In this document: piece after piece, positions 42,577 to 54,006 of the stretch
How the letters are laid out: each line of letters begins with the position of its first letter
Numbering within the stretch: position 1 is the first letter of the stretch
From: Eustoma russellianum
Taxonomy: Eukaryota > Streptophyta > Magnoliopsida > Gentianales > Gentianaceae
Assembly: GCA_036186865.1 (NCBI GenBank)
Contig: AP025055.1
Location: 26,543,909-26,607,908 of the forward strand
Direction: 5' to 3'
DNA: 64,000 bases
Made by a program: the position numbers and the translations under genes
Notes under the pieces: generated by a model
The model's database searches: none
What the model was told of the DNA's origin: nothing
What the model saw: only the letters and a program-made list of their open reading frames with translations

Positions 42577-45198
42577 TGTAGCGCCCCGACCCGGACAGCA
42601 GAATCCGAACCGGTGCACCCGTCGTAGCTTACTGAGAAGACTACAAGACGTCTCATCTCTTGAATACACATCATCAATGACGTAAGAGAATAAGCACAGA
42701 GACACGTGACAAATAAAATCTAAATCATCAAATTCGTACATCAAGGTGTAATAAAGTATCGGAAGAGTGTTTATGTTCGTAACCAACTAAATCCTTAAAT
42801 GAATGAAATAAACTGAAATATCTAGCAACAATATCGACTATCTCCCAATAAGATACTAAGCGTCCCATTCGACCCACTCGCCGTCGTCCTCTATGAAGAT
42901 CATGTCATAGCTAGGCTCATCTGCAAAATAAAGGTAGTACCCTTAGCGAAAACGCTAGCAAGTAACCCGCTTATAAGGCATACAGGATCAGCACATGGCA
43001 AGACATGAGTAATAAATAGTTCAAGGATTGGTGGGGCACATGTCTTGTATAACTTCAAAAAAATGTAGACTATTAGCATACGAAAATAAGAACCGTAATT
43101 CATACACACATTTAACAGTTCAATGACAATCCAGTTACAAGCCAATCATAACATAACGACTCGCGTGATGCATGACCAAATATGAACTACACTACACAGT
43201 CACAAATGCATGTGCAATTTCTTTTCAAAACCGTGCAATGCATGTCACAATGTCCGGTCACATAACTTTATATCCTGTGGTGGGTCATGGCTTATATTTC
43301 CATCCCATGATACACCACAGCTTAACTTTATACCCTGTAATGATCCACAGCTTATATTTCCATCCCGTTTCACATTACAGCCAACTTTATACCCTGTAAT
43401 GCTCCACGGCTTATATTTCCATCCCGTGTCACATTACAGCCAGTTTCGCAAACTTTATACCCTGTGCCGAAGCACAGCTCTTTTCAAAACATTATGCAAA
43501 TGCAAGTTCCATGATGCAAGACTCCTCATAATAATCACATTCTTTAATCACATACTTCAAATCACGTTCACATATCAATCAATCACACGAGGCTCATCTC
43601 GCTCACACACTCGAGCTTATTTTTCACGGCAGGTCGACATCACCTAAACATTGATTCTAGAACTCAAAGGCTAATGTAAGAACCCTCACACTTCTCTTTT
43701 GTACTCTGTAAAGCCACATACGTTCATTCCTAGCCCCCTTAGGTCTTTCACGTTGAAATCCGATTTGAATACCCTTCGAAATCTCCACATTTGATTCACC
43801 ATCCTACGTCATGTTCCCAAGACTTAGACTAACCTCAATCAAGTCCTAAAAAGTCCCTAAGGTCACCCAAAGGGTCCCCTAGCTTACCTCTTCCTTCCCT
43901 CATTTTCCCACAAAACTGATGGACGTCATACCCTCACATCGATCGATTGATGTGACTTCATACCCTCACATCGATCGATCGATGTCCATCAAAGAACATC
44001 GATCTCTCATCCCATTCTACATCGATCGATCGAAGTGACTTCGAACTCTCACATCGATCGATCGAAGTCCATCAGAGAACATCGAACTCTCAACCCCTTA
44101 TACATCGATCGATCTATAAACTACTGAGACACATCGATCTCACATCGATCGATCGATGTCCATCAGAGAACATCGATCTCTCACCCCATTCTACATCGAT
44201 CGATCGAAGTCCATCCGAGAACACCGAACTCTCAACCCCTTATACATCGATCGATCTATAAACTACTGAGACACATCGATCTCTCACCCATCGACATCGA
44301 TCGATCGATGTACTTCGAACTCTGACATCGATCGATCGATGTCAGCATTTTCTGCAGAATCTCCTCTGCGAATTTCTGCAGTTCTAATCAAACGATTTCC
44401 AACTTTCATCCGACCATTCCAAGCCTAATCTTCCCTATCAATCCATACTTAATTCATCAACACAAACCCTTCTCGAACCAATCACGAATCCAAGTCTAAA
44501 ACGCATATCATTCATCAAGCTAACCCAAAAGATCTCACCTTTCCTCCCTTTTCCCCTTTTCAACTGCAAATAGCACAATGGGGATCGAAGGGGATTGGGT
44601 TTTGCACGATCTCACAAAATCAACAACAACAACAATGATTTTAACATATACTGGCCAAAATCCAAAACCAAGACACCTAAGGCACGTATAGATTCACAGA
44701 AAGAAACTACTGCATGGTGATCCAATTTTGATATCGAAAGTAGGCCTTTATCTTTCGCAAAACGTAAGAACTTATAAGATGATTACTTGCCTTTGATTAC
44801 TCGAAGACGGATTGAAGAACGAATGAAGGTCGGGTAAAATCTTGAAGAATTCTTCCTTAGGGTTGCGGTGGAGAGGAAATTGCCTATGGGATGGAGAGAA
44901 ACAGAGTGTCGATCCTTTTCTTTCTGAGAAAGGGAAAACTGACGTTCTGTCAGTTTTTATATGGAAAGGGTGAAATTTGGAGTTTCTTAATTATATCCTA
45001 TTATCTTATTTATCTTAAAGGATAAATTTCTAATATTCAATTCTAAAATTAAATACTAATTAATTCTAATATTAAATCTCTTCATAATTACCACTTAATC
45101 CAATATTTAATCTTCTTAACTTATTACCTTTGACCGTCATCAATTCATTTAACCACTTTTTTCCTTAAATTACTCTACTGGGGGTGCGGGACATAACA
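42577..45198 (-). repeat. Gypsy 5' LTR
   Basis: 2622 bp, 77 bp longer than the 3' LTR. The palindrome array (43937-44341) has additional units while the 59-bp minisatellite (43258-43470) has one fewer. Ends TGTT...TACA on the minus strand; the right edge is fixed by the AGTAT duplication. Confidence 0.95.
43937..44341. repeat. Palindromic CATCGATCGATCGATG array in the 5' LTR
   Basis: The same motif family as at 35056-35320, enlarged by an internal duplication (the segment ending TATAAACTACTGAGACACAT appears twice). Roughly eleven palindrome cores are visible. Confidence 0.9.
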
Positions 45199-46890
45199 AG
45201 TATTATTGTTTTCATCATTTGTTGTATCTATACATGCATTCATAGAGGCTAGGCCGATTTTATGTGCATGTGTGCAAGATGAATATTTTCTTGGGTGTAT
45301 GGCCGAAACTTTGAAGGCCAGAGGCCTTGTATGTGGGTAAAGTATGTATATGTATATTTGGGGAAGTATTTTCATGTGAAATCATTAAATATGTATAGAT
45401 TATGTATACATATGTGAAATTGCCTAGGAATCTGTGTCTTGGCCGAATGTTTTTGGAATTTGGGGGGTTTGGAATTTCGGCCAGTAGGGCGTTAGGGTTG
45501 GTATGACTGAATTTACATAGATTTAGAAGTATTTTGGTATGGTTTCATGTAATGTGCAATTTAGGGTTTTTGAACTCGATTTTGGAAAAATTAAATTTGG
45601 AAAACTTGGGATTTTGCATGATTTGATAGTGGGAATAAGTTGAAAATAGAAAAACATAAATTTTGGTGGTCGCAGTTGGAAGTCAGCACGCGTCGACGAG
45701 TGGATGCGCACGGCAGCACTTCCGCAGGCGCGTGCCTTATCCGATGGCTGCTGTTTTTGCGGCGTTGTGTTCAAAATGAAATTTCTTAGCGGACTTTGGT
45801 GTTTGATTTGAAAAATTGCAGGTGATGAGGTATTTTGATGGAGGCTGAAGAGTGAGCAATGATTTGGGGAAAATTAGGGTTTGGGGGTGTGAGGAGGGAC
45901 TGAGCCGAGGGTTTGGGGGCTGGGGGTGGTTCTGGTCAGTAGTTTGGTGGGGTGGGCTGAGGGTGTTTAGGTGAGATTAGGTGAGTTTGGTAGCGGGTTG
46001 GGGGAAAACTGGGCCGAGGTAGTCGCTTGTACGTATATACATGTACAAGTGCATGTATGGACGTGGACATATATACGTGTATGTGTACACGGCTGAGGTG
46101 GTGATGTTTTGGTGTTTTGGATATCTTTGGCTTATTTGGATTATTTGTTTGGAAATATTTGGTGCATTTTGGTAATTTTGGAAAAATTTGACATTTTGGT
46201 CCAGTTTGGTAATTTGGACTAACTTTGGTGCTTGGAAAATGGTTTTGGAAATTGCATTTGCATATTTTTGGAAATTCACCCCTACACTTGAAATATATTG
46301 TTAAGCCGGATTGATTCCAAGCAAACAGAGTGTCCGAGCATATTGGATATTTTGGATATAAAGTGTTCGGACATATTGGTCGTCATTAGGGCACCCCGGC
46401 ATATTGGATATTTTGATATAATGCGTCGGGGCATATGACTATTGGGGGACTAATTCGTAAGTCTTACGATATAAGTCATTTGTAGGAAAAGAGCTATGAC
46501 TATTGCATTGACTTGGACTGTTTTAGCCGGATTTCAGACATTTTGGATTTTTGGATATTTTGGAACAAGTTGTACTCAGATTTGGATTTTGGACTTTGTA
46601 CTGGCAAAACTTTGTATTTTGGACTTTGAATATTTTGTGCCTGTGACTATGATGTATGGGAAAAAATGCAACACTTTTAACCAACATGTATGTAAGCATC
46701 ACTGAAATATTTTAGCTACTCATATCAGGGAACAAGAACTAAAATATTTTAACTGACTACTTGAAATTGAATTAATTACCATGTACATATATAATTTTTT
46801 TACCTTTCATTCTATGAACTTTACAATGAGGAGAGGTGAAAAAGCATGAAAAACACTGGTATAAAAGAGAAAAACAAAAGTTGTTTCTTT
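45199..46890. other. Unassigned transposon-like intergenic DNA
   Basis: GC-poor DNA with repeated short modules (GGCATATTGGATATTTT-like, three times at 46330-46440) and TTTTGG-rich stretches. It may be an old LTR, but no ends, primer site or coding motif were found. A near-palindrome CTTGTACGTATATACATGTA lies near 46026. Confidence 0.4.
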
Positions 46891-48299
46891 TGTTAGTGTA
46901 TGCGCCCTATACCATGATTTGGATGTTTATGTTATACATTTATTATTAATAAAAGAGGTTTTATTATCATTATTGTTGGTTAGTATGTTACATAATTTTG
47001 ATATATGTCTCTGATTCATTGTTGTTATAGAGATAAAATAATTTATAATCAGTATGAGTATTGATTTGATAATCATGAGATGATTATGTGTATGGTGATA
47101 TAAATCAATCTCATAGATACTTGTTAGAGGACAGTGTATTAGATAGGCCCATCATGAGATTACTACATGGATTAGCGTCATAAGTAAATCTTATGATAGT
47201 CATGTTTTAATCCTTAGACTTGAGATTGTCATAGTTTCCAACATAAGGACTATTATATTTTGACATGATCTAACGTTATCCGTAACTGGATAATAATAAA
47301 GGTCATGATTGAGTATGATAGAAATTATGTAGAGGATATTGAACAATCAAGATAGAATTTGTCCCTCCCTTTTGAGAGAGATATCTTTGGGTCCCTCGAT
47401 TAGTTAGACTGTGAAATGCATGGCCGTAATCAAATGAATTGATAGTGTGATTATTATCATTTGTTTTATCAGTCTACTTAGAGATCGAGTAATCATAAGT
47501 TTGAACAATAAAAGTATGACGCTGACCATGACTTATGTTCAAACTAGATATCTTGTGACAAAGGGATTAATGCATGTACTATTATTAGGCTAGTTAGATT
47601 GTACTCATATTAATTGGATAGTCGTAATGCCTTGCTAGAGGCCAATTACGACTTGTTGGTTTAATAGAGATTTAACCGACTGCCAATTAATATGGGCTTA
47701 TCAGGTCACAAACAAGAATGCGTATAGGCAGATATTAATAATATTAATAATATTAATATTAGATATTAATTATTATTCATATTATTAATTTTGTTTTTTA
47801 TGGTTATATATATGTGTGTGTGTGTGTGTGTATATATATATTATCGGATAATAACGAAAGAATCCATATCTGATATAGATTTTGAATATCCTAATAGAAT
47901 CCATATCTGATATGGATTTTGATTGACATTAACTAATCCAATTAGGACTCGGATTTTGATGTCTATATATGTGTATATATACTGTGTATCTCGTAGAGAG
48001 AATACACACACAAAAACACAGATTTCAGTTTTAGAGAAAACTAGAGTTTTCAGCCGCGCCGTTCAAGAGCTAGCACTCTGGATGGAAGCATTCGTGTGGT
48101 TACCAACAGAGGGTGTTCGTGTCATCGCACCTCCTACGTTTGCACCTTCTACGTCTGCAGATTTCGAATCTACAGAGGTATAGTTTTTGATTTCTTTCAT
48201 CGAATTAAACGAACAACATGGATCCTTGGTAGGAAATCGAAGATCAAATTTTGTTTTCCGCTGCACGTTTTTGCAGTGATCTTGTCGGATTTCCTAACA
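46891..48299 (+). mobile_element. Solo LTR, copia-like family, copy C
   Basis: 1409 bp from TGTTAGTGTATG to TTTCCTAACA, opposite in orientation to copies A and B. Flanking pentamers TCTTT and TCCTT differ at one position, consistent with an aged duplication. No internal region adjoins it. Confidence 0.9.
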
Positions 48300-48639
48300 T
48301 CCTTAGCATATGAATAAATACAACAAAGATAACAAGAAGGATATGTTGACTTAATAATGCTAGGTGCAGTGGCAGAGCCAGGAGTCCCTTCTTGAGGAGC
48401 ACTGGCAGGCTTCACCAGAGGAATACCACCGGTCACTGTTTCGGACCGAGAAAACCGAAAAAATCTTCTAGACATATTTTTGTATTATAACATAAAATAC
48501 GTGAAAGAAAACACATATACCAACCAATGTACAAAAAATAAATAAACAATACACAACAAACAATATACGGATCATAATTATTAAATGAATGTAGTAATAT
48601 AAATCAATGCATACCTTTTATTTGCCTATTGTAGGACGA

Positions 48640-48860
48640 GAAGGAGTTGCCAATGGACACAAAAAGGTTCTTTGAGATGACATTGATTGGAATCATTGCA
48701 TAATATTTTCATCTTCAATGGTGCTAAAAATATCATGCTCAAAGTAACACAATAAACAATCCGATAGTACGTCATCCCCCAACCGGTTGCGTAGATCAGT
48801 CTTGACGATATTCATTACAGAAAAATTAGAAACAAACAACTGTCGCAAAAGGTAGTGTTT
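48640..48860 (-). pseudogene. hAT (TTF/ZMYM1-like) transposase C-terminal remnant
   Basis: The minus strand reads SNFSVMNIVKTDLRNRLGDD, then VLSDCLLCYFEHDIF and STIEDENIMQ followed by a stop and FQSMSSQR. This is the C-terminal dimerisation end of plant TTF-type/ZMYM1-like hAT transposases (consensus MN.VK..LRN..GDE...DCL..Y.E.DIF). The upstream domain is absent or too decayed to read. Confidence 0.8.
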
Positions 48861-49921
48861 AACAATGGGCATTGGAAAAACAGGTTATCTTTTACAGTTT
48901 ACTGTCTGAATGCTGAATCAATGAACCAATCATATATGGTGTACACAGTTGTCTGGAATGCGTAAAATAGTTTTCACACCAGCAACATCTAACACTAAGG
49001 ATTTGAATGCAACCTAAAGGTATGTGTAGCTCTCGACTTTGAGACGATGTTAGAGCAACCAAATAAAATCACAAAAGCTGTGTAATTGTAGTATCTCCCC
49101 CCAACGGAGTGACACAACCATATGCCGTTTTCAAATTAATATGTATCAACTATCAAGCATCAGCTCTCACAGATTTCGTAAGATTAGTAACCAAAAAAAA
49201 AAGAAACTTTCATCTTTATAAGCAAACTAATGCAAAGAAGTCTACTAGCTTTCAACGATTACCTTACATAGCACATACTAAACCAATCTAAATTGCAAGA
49301 GAAAACCATCAAACCAATTGCAAAATCCAAACAGCTGACACCGACCACAAAATTTGCCGTTTGAAAAAAGAAAACAACATAAAAAAGTAGGCTTGAATAT
49401 TTACCTCTTAATGAATTATTGTTATCCTACTTGAGAATTTGATTATAAAAACGGTTGTTCTTGCTACCCTTCTTGGCCGAAACTCAGCTCCATCTAAACA
49501 CCCTAGAAACCGTGCATAAAAGGAAACCCTAATCAGTAATCATAAATCTGTTTGGGAATTGGAAAAGGAATCCACTGATTTGGTAAGTTTTAGGCACATT
49601 TTAGTCACTTAGCAGAGAATTGCCAAACGCTAAACACTATGTGACCACGTAACAGAGAGTTAATGTTCTGTCAAGCAGGGGCACACTTTGAATTGAATGG
49701 CCAAAAATACAACTTCACCTACATATCTATAGAATTTTTTCGTCGATGTTGGGAGGACACGTACCCCCAGGCCCCCCTCCCTCCACCCCTGGCTGGGTGA
49801 GAGAAGTTGATTGAATGCTAAAGAATCACACCATAGCAAATCATTCTTTAATTTAGTATACAAAATCACTGATTTGACGTTTGATGAAGTTGATTCCTGA
49901 AACGCGGGATTTCAAACATAT
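48861..49921. other. Intergenic, no gene recognised
   Basis: Short frames only. A C-rich stretch lies near 49765-49790. The last five bases (CATAT, 49917-49921) are the likely left target duplication of the next element. Confidence 0.45.
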
Positions 49922-50800
49922 TGATAGACCATAATTAAAACGTCTGTTAGTCAAACAGTCAACGGTTCAACTCCCGTAGCTCAGCACTTAGAAGTACTGC
50001 AGTTCAGCAGCTCAGTACCCAAGCATAGCTGTTCAGTCTCGGCTGCACCTCAGCAGGGCATCATGATGCCCTTATAACATCGAAGAATATGCCAAGGTTT
50101 GTACCTTGGCGACAACTTCAGTTTATGTTCAAATACTGCACTTCGGACCATCTCAGCGGGATAAGACCAAGTCATGCACTTCGGCAAAGTTCAGCTGTTA
50201 CCACAGCAAAAGAACCAAGCACGATATTACTTCGTGGGACCCTTAAACAGAGGCGCAATTCAAATATAACGACTACATCTGGTTAATCTTCCTGAACACG
50301 CCAAGGTCACAATGGCCGGCCTATTAGTCACATCAGTCAGACTACTAATCACATCAGCAGACCTACGGCGCTATAGGCTTTCTGCCCCAAGCAAACGTCC
50401 TCTCCACAATTCACTATCTACTATCAGAAGCCAAAGGCGGGAAAAGTCTATAAAAACAAGCCAACTAAGACAAAGAAGAGACCTAGGATCTAAATCCGGA
50501 ATTCATACATTCATACTCAAGAGCAAATTCATATCTTTTGCTCCTCGGCATACACTGTGAGAAACTCCTTACTCACCCTTTGAATTATAAATCTCAGTGA
50601 GATATGACCCAAACTGACTTGAGTGTCAGAGGGTTTTTCCCGGGGCCAACCCCCCGGGACCTCTGACCTGTGCTTGTGTGTGTAGGATATTTGGCGCTAT
50701 TCCAGCTACGCATTCTCGATCCCAGTTAACAACTCTTCACGTTAACTGACAGACTAAATTTGAGGTCGTCTAGACCCTTGGTGAAGATCCGGCTTCATCA
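49922..50800 (+). repeat. Tat-like element 5' LTR
   Basis: 879 bp. It holds GTCTATAAAAACAAGCC (about 50447-50463), a good TATA box. It is nearly identical to the 3' LTR. Confidence 0.93.
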
Positions 50801-50888
50801 TTTGGCGCTAGAAGGAGGGTCCCTTAGTCCCTTAACCCAGAAAACAGCTACCCACAGCTTTTCTAACGATTACTCAGAGCCTTTCTAA

Positions 50889-51398
50889 TTGCCCTTGGTA
50901 GCTATTGAGAGAAAGATGAGTAAAAAAGATAGTCAAGTGTCCAAGCAACCTATGACATCCAGGAGGAGCCAAAGGTCTTCTCAGCAACAAACTGATCAAT
51001 GCTCTACGGAGCCGGGAGAATCTTCAACTCCCATTGCCTTCACATATGAAGAGCACATGCGAGTCATTCGCTATGTGACTCAGAACCCAGAGGTCTTCCA
51101 AGCAGTAGTGAGGGAGATGAAGGGGAAGGTCTCTGCAACAAAGTCCAGTGAGTCCTATTCTGGTAACTCTCACCCACTGGAACATCTGGAGTATTCTCCC
51201 ACTCGGCCTGGTTATTCCCCCAGACGTCAGGCCGAATTTATGGCCGAGGCGAGACGGCCAGAACAAAGGTTTAGCTATCAGAGCCTAAGGTGTACCCAGA
51301 AGGCCTCCTTGCCATTTAAACATGGCAGAAAAGTTGACAATAAAGGCAAAGCACCGTTGCAGGAAAGGTGCTCTGTCAAGATTCGGTTAGGAGGCTGA
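50889..51398 (+). pseudogene. Tat-like gag N-terminal remnant
   Basis: Polar 169-residue frame rich in Ser, Gln and Arg with TYEEHMRVIRYVTQNPEVFQ and YSPRRQAEFMAEARRPEQRF. It sits directly after the leader, where gag belongs. There is no RT downstream. An alternative Met at 50916 (MSKKDSQ) would serve as start. Function beyond gag ancestry is inferred from position and from the following frame. Confidence 0.55.
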
Positions 51399-51449
51399 GG
51401 AAAGGAAAGGAACTCTCTGCTGGCTTCAAAAGCCCATATTCTTTCCTAC

Positions 51450-51782
51450 ATGAGGAAAACATCTCTGGCCAACGAACCCCAGCCCCTAGCTGGACCAATC
51501 CGCAAAAGAAACCATCAACTGTACTTCCTTTATCATCATGATATTGGGCATGATACAGAGGATTGTAGGCAGCTCGGACAAGAGATTGGGCGTCTTATTG
51601 AGCTGGGTCACCTGCAACGTTTTTATAATCCGAGGTCTAGGCTCCACAACAGGCTAGACTTTGGTGGACTTCCTCCAGATGAAAGTTGTAAACCTGGGCC
51701 TCATCAAGGTTTTCTAAGTGATGAGGATTCAGATCCTGATGAAAGGGGGTTACGGGTTCCTGAGCATATAAGGCTAACGTAA
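51450..51782 (+). pseudogene. Tat/Ogre-type gag C-terminal remnant
   Basis: QLYFLYHHDIGHDTEDCRQL followed by GRLIELGHLQRFY corresponds to the conserved gag C-terminus of Tat/Ogre elements (consensus C.FH.D.GH.TEDC..LK..IE.LI..G.L..F). The first Cys of the consensus is not present here. Confidence 0.82.
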
Positions 51783-52004
51783 CGGCAACAGTCCCTGATT
51801 CAATCGAATCATGGTTCATCTCTTCTTATGCTCATCCGGTATCTTCTGGTTCAGCCTTATGTAATCCGAGGATCAATTCCTTATATTCAACTGGACATTC
51901 TTACTTGGCATTCAGCCAGGAAAGTTAAGTCACCATATGGTGCATGGAGCAATAATTTATGCCTATCTATCACCCATGGCGAAAGCGGGGGCATATATAT
52001 TTTT

Positions 52005-52600
52005 ACCCCAGCAGGTCTGGGAGGTTGAGCAGGTCTCAACAAGATGGGACATGTTTCCCGATATTCTTACCCCAGCAGGTCTGGGAGGTTGAGCAGGTCT
52101 CGACATTATCTTTACCCCAGCAGGTCTGGGAGGTTGAGCAGGTCTCAACATTATCTTTACCCCAGCAGGTCTGGGAGGTTGAGCAGGTCTCAACATTATC
52201 TTTACCCCAGCAGGTCTGGGAGGTTGAGTAGGTCTCAACATTATCTTTATCCTAGCAGGTCTGGGAGGTTGAGCAGGTCTCAACATTATATTTCACCTCA
52301 GCAGGTCTGAGAGCAGCAGGTCTGAGAGGTTGAGCAGGTCTCAACATTATATTTCACCTCAGCAGGTCACAGAGGTTGAGCATGGCTCAACAACGGGATA
52401 AGTTCCCATATTTTTTACCTCTGCAGGACTGAGAGGTTGAGCAGGTCTCAACAACGGGATAAGTTCCCATATTTTTTCCTCAGCAGGACTGAGAGGTTGA
52501 ACAAGTCTCAACAGCAGGATAAGATCTCTGTATCTGTACCTCAGCAATACTAAGAGGCTTGACAAAAAGGGGATAAAGGTTTTCCCACCTCTCAATATTT
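52005..52600. repeat. 45-bp and about 60-bp tandem repeats
   Basis: From about 52005 to 52350, a 45-bp unit (CCCCAGCAGGTCTGGGAGGT then TGAGCAGGTCTCAACATTAT) is repeated seven to eight times. It passes into three longer units containing GGGATAAGTTCCCATATTTT up to about 52560. Since 45 is a multiple of three, frames stay open on both strands by repetition. Confidence 0.92.
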
Positions 52601-52682
52601 AAGGCACAGCAGAGCTGAAGAGCCAAGTACAAAAGCTGAAGATATTACTTCAGCGAAGAGCCAGCATACAAAAGATATTCTT

Positions 52683-52840
52683 TTGGCAAAACTGAAGACA
52701 AATACTTGCAAACTATCAAAATAGAGCAAGTAAAGTCTCTTAAGAAGACAAATACTTGCAAACTATCGAAATTGAACAAGTAAAGTCTCTTAAGATGAAG
52801 ACAAATACATGCAAGTTATCAGCGTAGAGCAAGTTGAAGG
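52683..52840. repeat. About 50-bp tandem repeat, three units
   Basis: Units begin GAAGACAAATAC(T/A)TGCAA and contain GAGCAAGTAAAGTCTCTTAA. The third unit is diverged. Confidence 0.8.
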
Positions 52841-53395
52841 CAAATATTTGCATAAAGCAAACTTTGCAGTACTGAAACACTTGCGACTATGGAAAAAAGA
52901 GCAAGGCTTTGCAGAGCTGAGGACAAATATTTGTATTCAAGATGAAGCAAGCACAACTTCACATGTTGTGGATAAAAACAGTAAAAGAAGCTGAAAGAAG
53001 CCGAAGAGCAGAAGTTGGATTTTCATTGAAATACAAAATCTATTACAACTACAGAAAATCCTATTCTACTTTACAACTTCTTCATCTTCTCTGAGATCAA
53101 TTCCACTTTAGGACTAAGCACTTCGGTTTTCAACTACAGCTTCAGTCCTAGGACTATGGAGGTCAACAAGCTCAGAATGCTCCTTATCCAGATCTGGACA
53201 TATTCCTTGACAGGCATCAATCACACAAATCCCTCTTCTTCCAGTGAAGCAAGAAACAATTGCGATTACATTCTTCGCAGGCCATCTTCAAGATATGGAA
53301 GCAGTAAAAGTTTTGCTCTACCATGTAACCATAGAGCGGGATGCTTGTTTTGCAGAAAGGACTGATTTATTTGACCTATCCATGTTTGAAGTACA

Positions 53396-53617
53396 TCAAA
53401 ATGAATCCTTTGCTGGAAAGGGATATGTTAAAGGAGGACCCGTACCAAGAGATGGCAGGGGCACTAAAACGAAGGATATGGCAGTAACCAAAGAGGATCC
53501 GCTAGTAAGGCATGATCTCCTTGAAGGACGGTTGTCCCCATCAGAGCCAAATTTTTCATAGGAGGATTGGACCTCATGGTCATCCTCCAGATCCTCTGAG
53601 TAAGAGGGAGAATACAT
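53396..53617 (-). CDS. Short antisense ORF in the Tat-like element
   Basis: 73 residues: MYSPSYSEDLEDDHEVQSSY, then a Ser/Arg-rich middle and a hydrophobic stretch SSLVTAISFVLVPLPSLG. It runs opposite to gag, upstream of the 3' LTR. On its own strand a TATA-like box CTTATAAATAG lies at 53742-53752, about 130 bp ahead of the ATG. Antisense ORFs between pol and the 3' LTR are known in Tat-lineage elements; I do not recognise a domain in this one. It could be a truncated version of such a gene or a chance frame. Confidence 0.4.
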   Translation of the reverse strand: MYSPSYSEDLEDDHEVQSSYEKFGSDGDNRPSRRSCLTSGSSLVTAISFVLVPLPSLGTGPPLTYPFPAKDSF

Positions 53618-53741
53618 GTTTTGGAACGTTTACATAAAAATGAAGGGCTGGATTGAAAGGAAGAACACTGTAGAAGACAAGGATAGGCTTCAAAGACGAG
53701 GAAGATGAGTGGAGAATGCGGAATGAGTGGAAGAAATCGTC

Positions 53742-53752
53742 TCTATTTATAA
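53742..53752 (-). promoter_or_regulatory. Antisense TATA-like box
   Basis: The minus strand reads CTTATAAATAG, followed after 30-40 bp by a pyrimidine-rich stretch (CCACTCATTCC) that would suit a transcription start. It points towards the antisense ORF. Confidence 0.45.
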
Positions 53753-54006
53753 GTGAGAGAAGGCAAAAAGTTGCTCCTTTTCGTTTGAAATTCAAAAAGG
53801 CAGAGGTACATGCATTTTCCCTCCTTCGGGGAATGGAATCGCTGAAAAAATAATGATAAGGCATCGGAATTAGCGCTTACATTAAAGACGGGAATTGTTG
53901 TACAAGAAAAAGGATATGCGTGTAATTAATGAGGGATTTCCACATCTCAGAATAAGATTTGTCTGCCTTCGCAGTTCAGCTCAGCCACACAAAATCTGGG
54001 GGCAAA

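Larger units (their letters stand above)
33634..45198 (-). mobile_element. Ty3/gypsy chromovirus-type retrotransposon, nearly complete
   Basis: Two LTRs (33634-36178 and 42577-45198) bound a minus-strand gag-protease-RT-RNase H-integrase region. A perfect 5-bp duplication AGTAT (33629-33633 and 45199-45203) flanks it. The primer-binding site (rc of 42563-42574, TGGTATCAGAGC, initiator Met-tRNA) lies 2 bp from the 5' LTR, and a purine tract AAGGGGGGTGGAA precedes the 3' LTR. The C-terminal WSNHTEREATWELEEQM matches the chromodomain-like end of Tekay/Del-type chromoviruses. A solo LTR splits the RT; a few stops and frameshifts make it inactive. Confidence 0.95.

Noticed and set aside
38797..48299. 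Copies B and C as the two LTRs of one element
   Set aside because: They are in opposite orientation, and each has its own flanking duplication.
51959..52310. Repeat protein (15-residue units) as a real gene
   Set aside because: Open frames appear in several frames on both strands because the unit is 45 bp; this is expected by chance of period.
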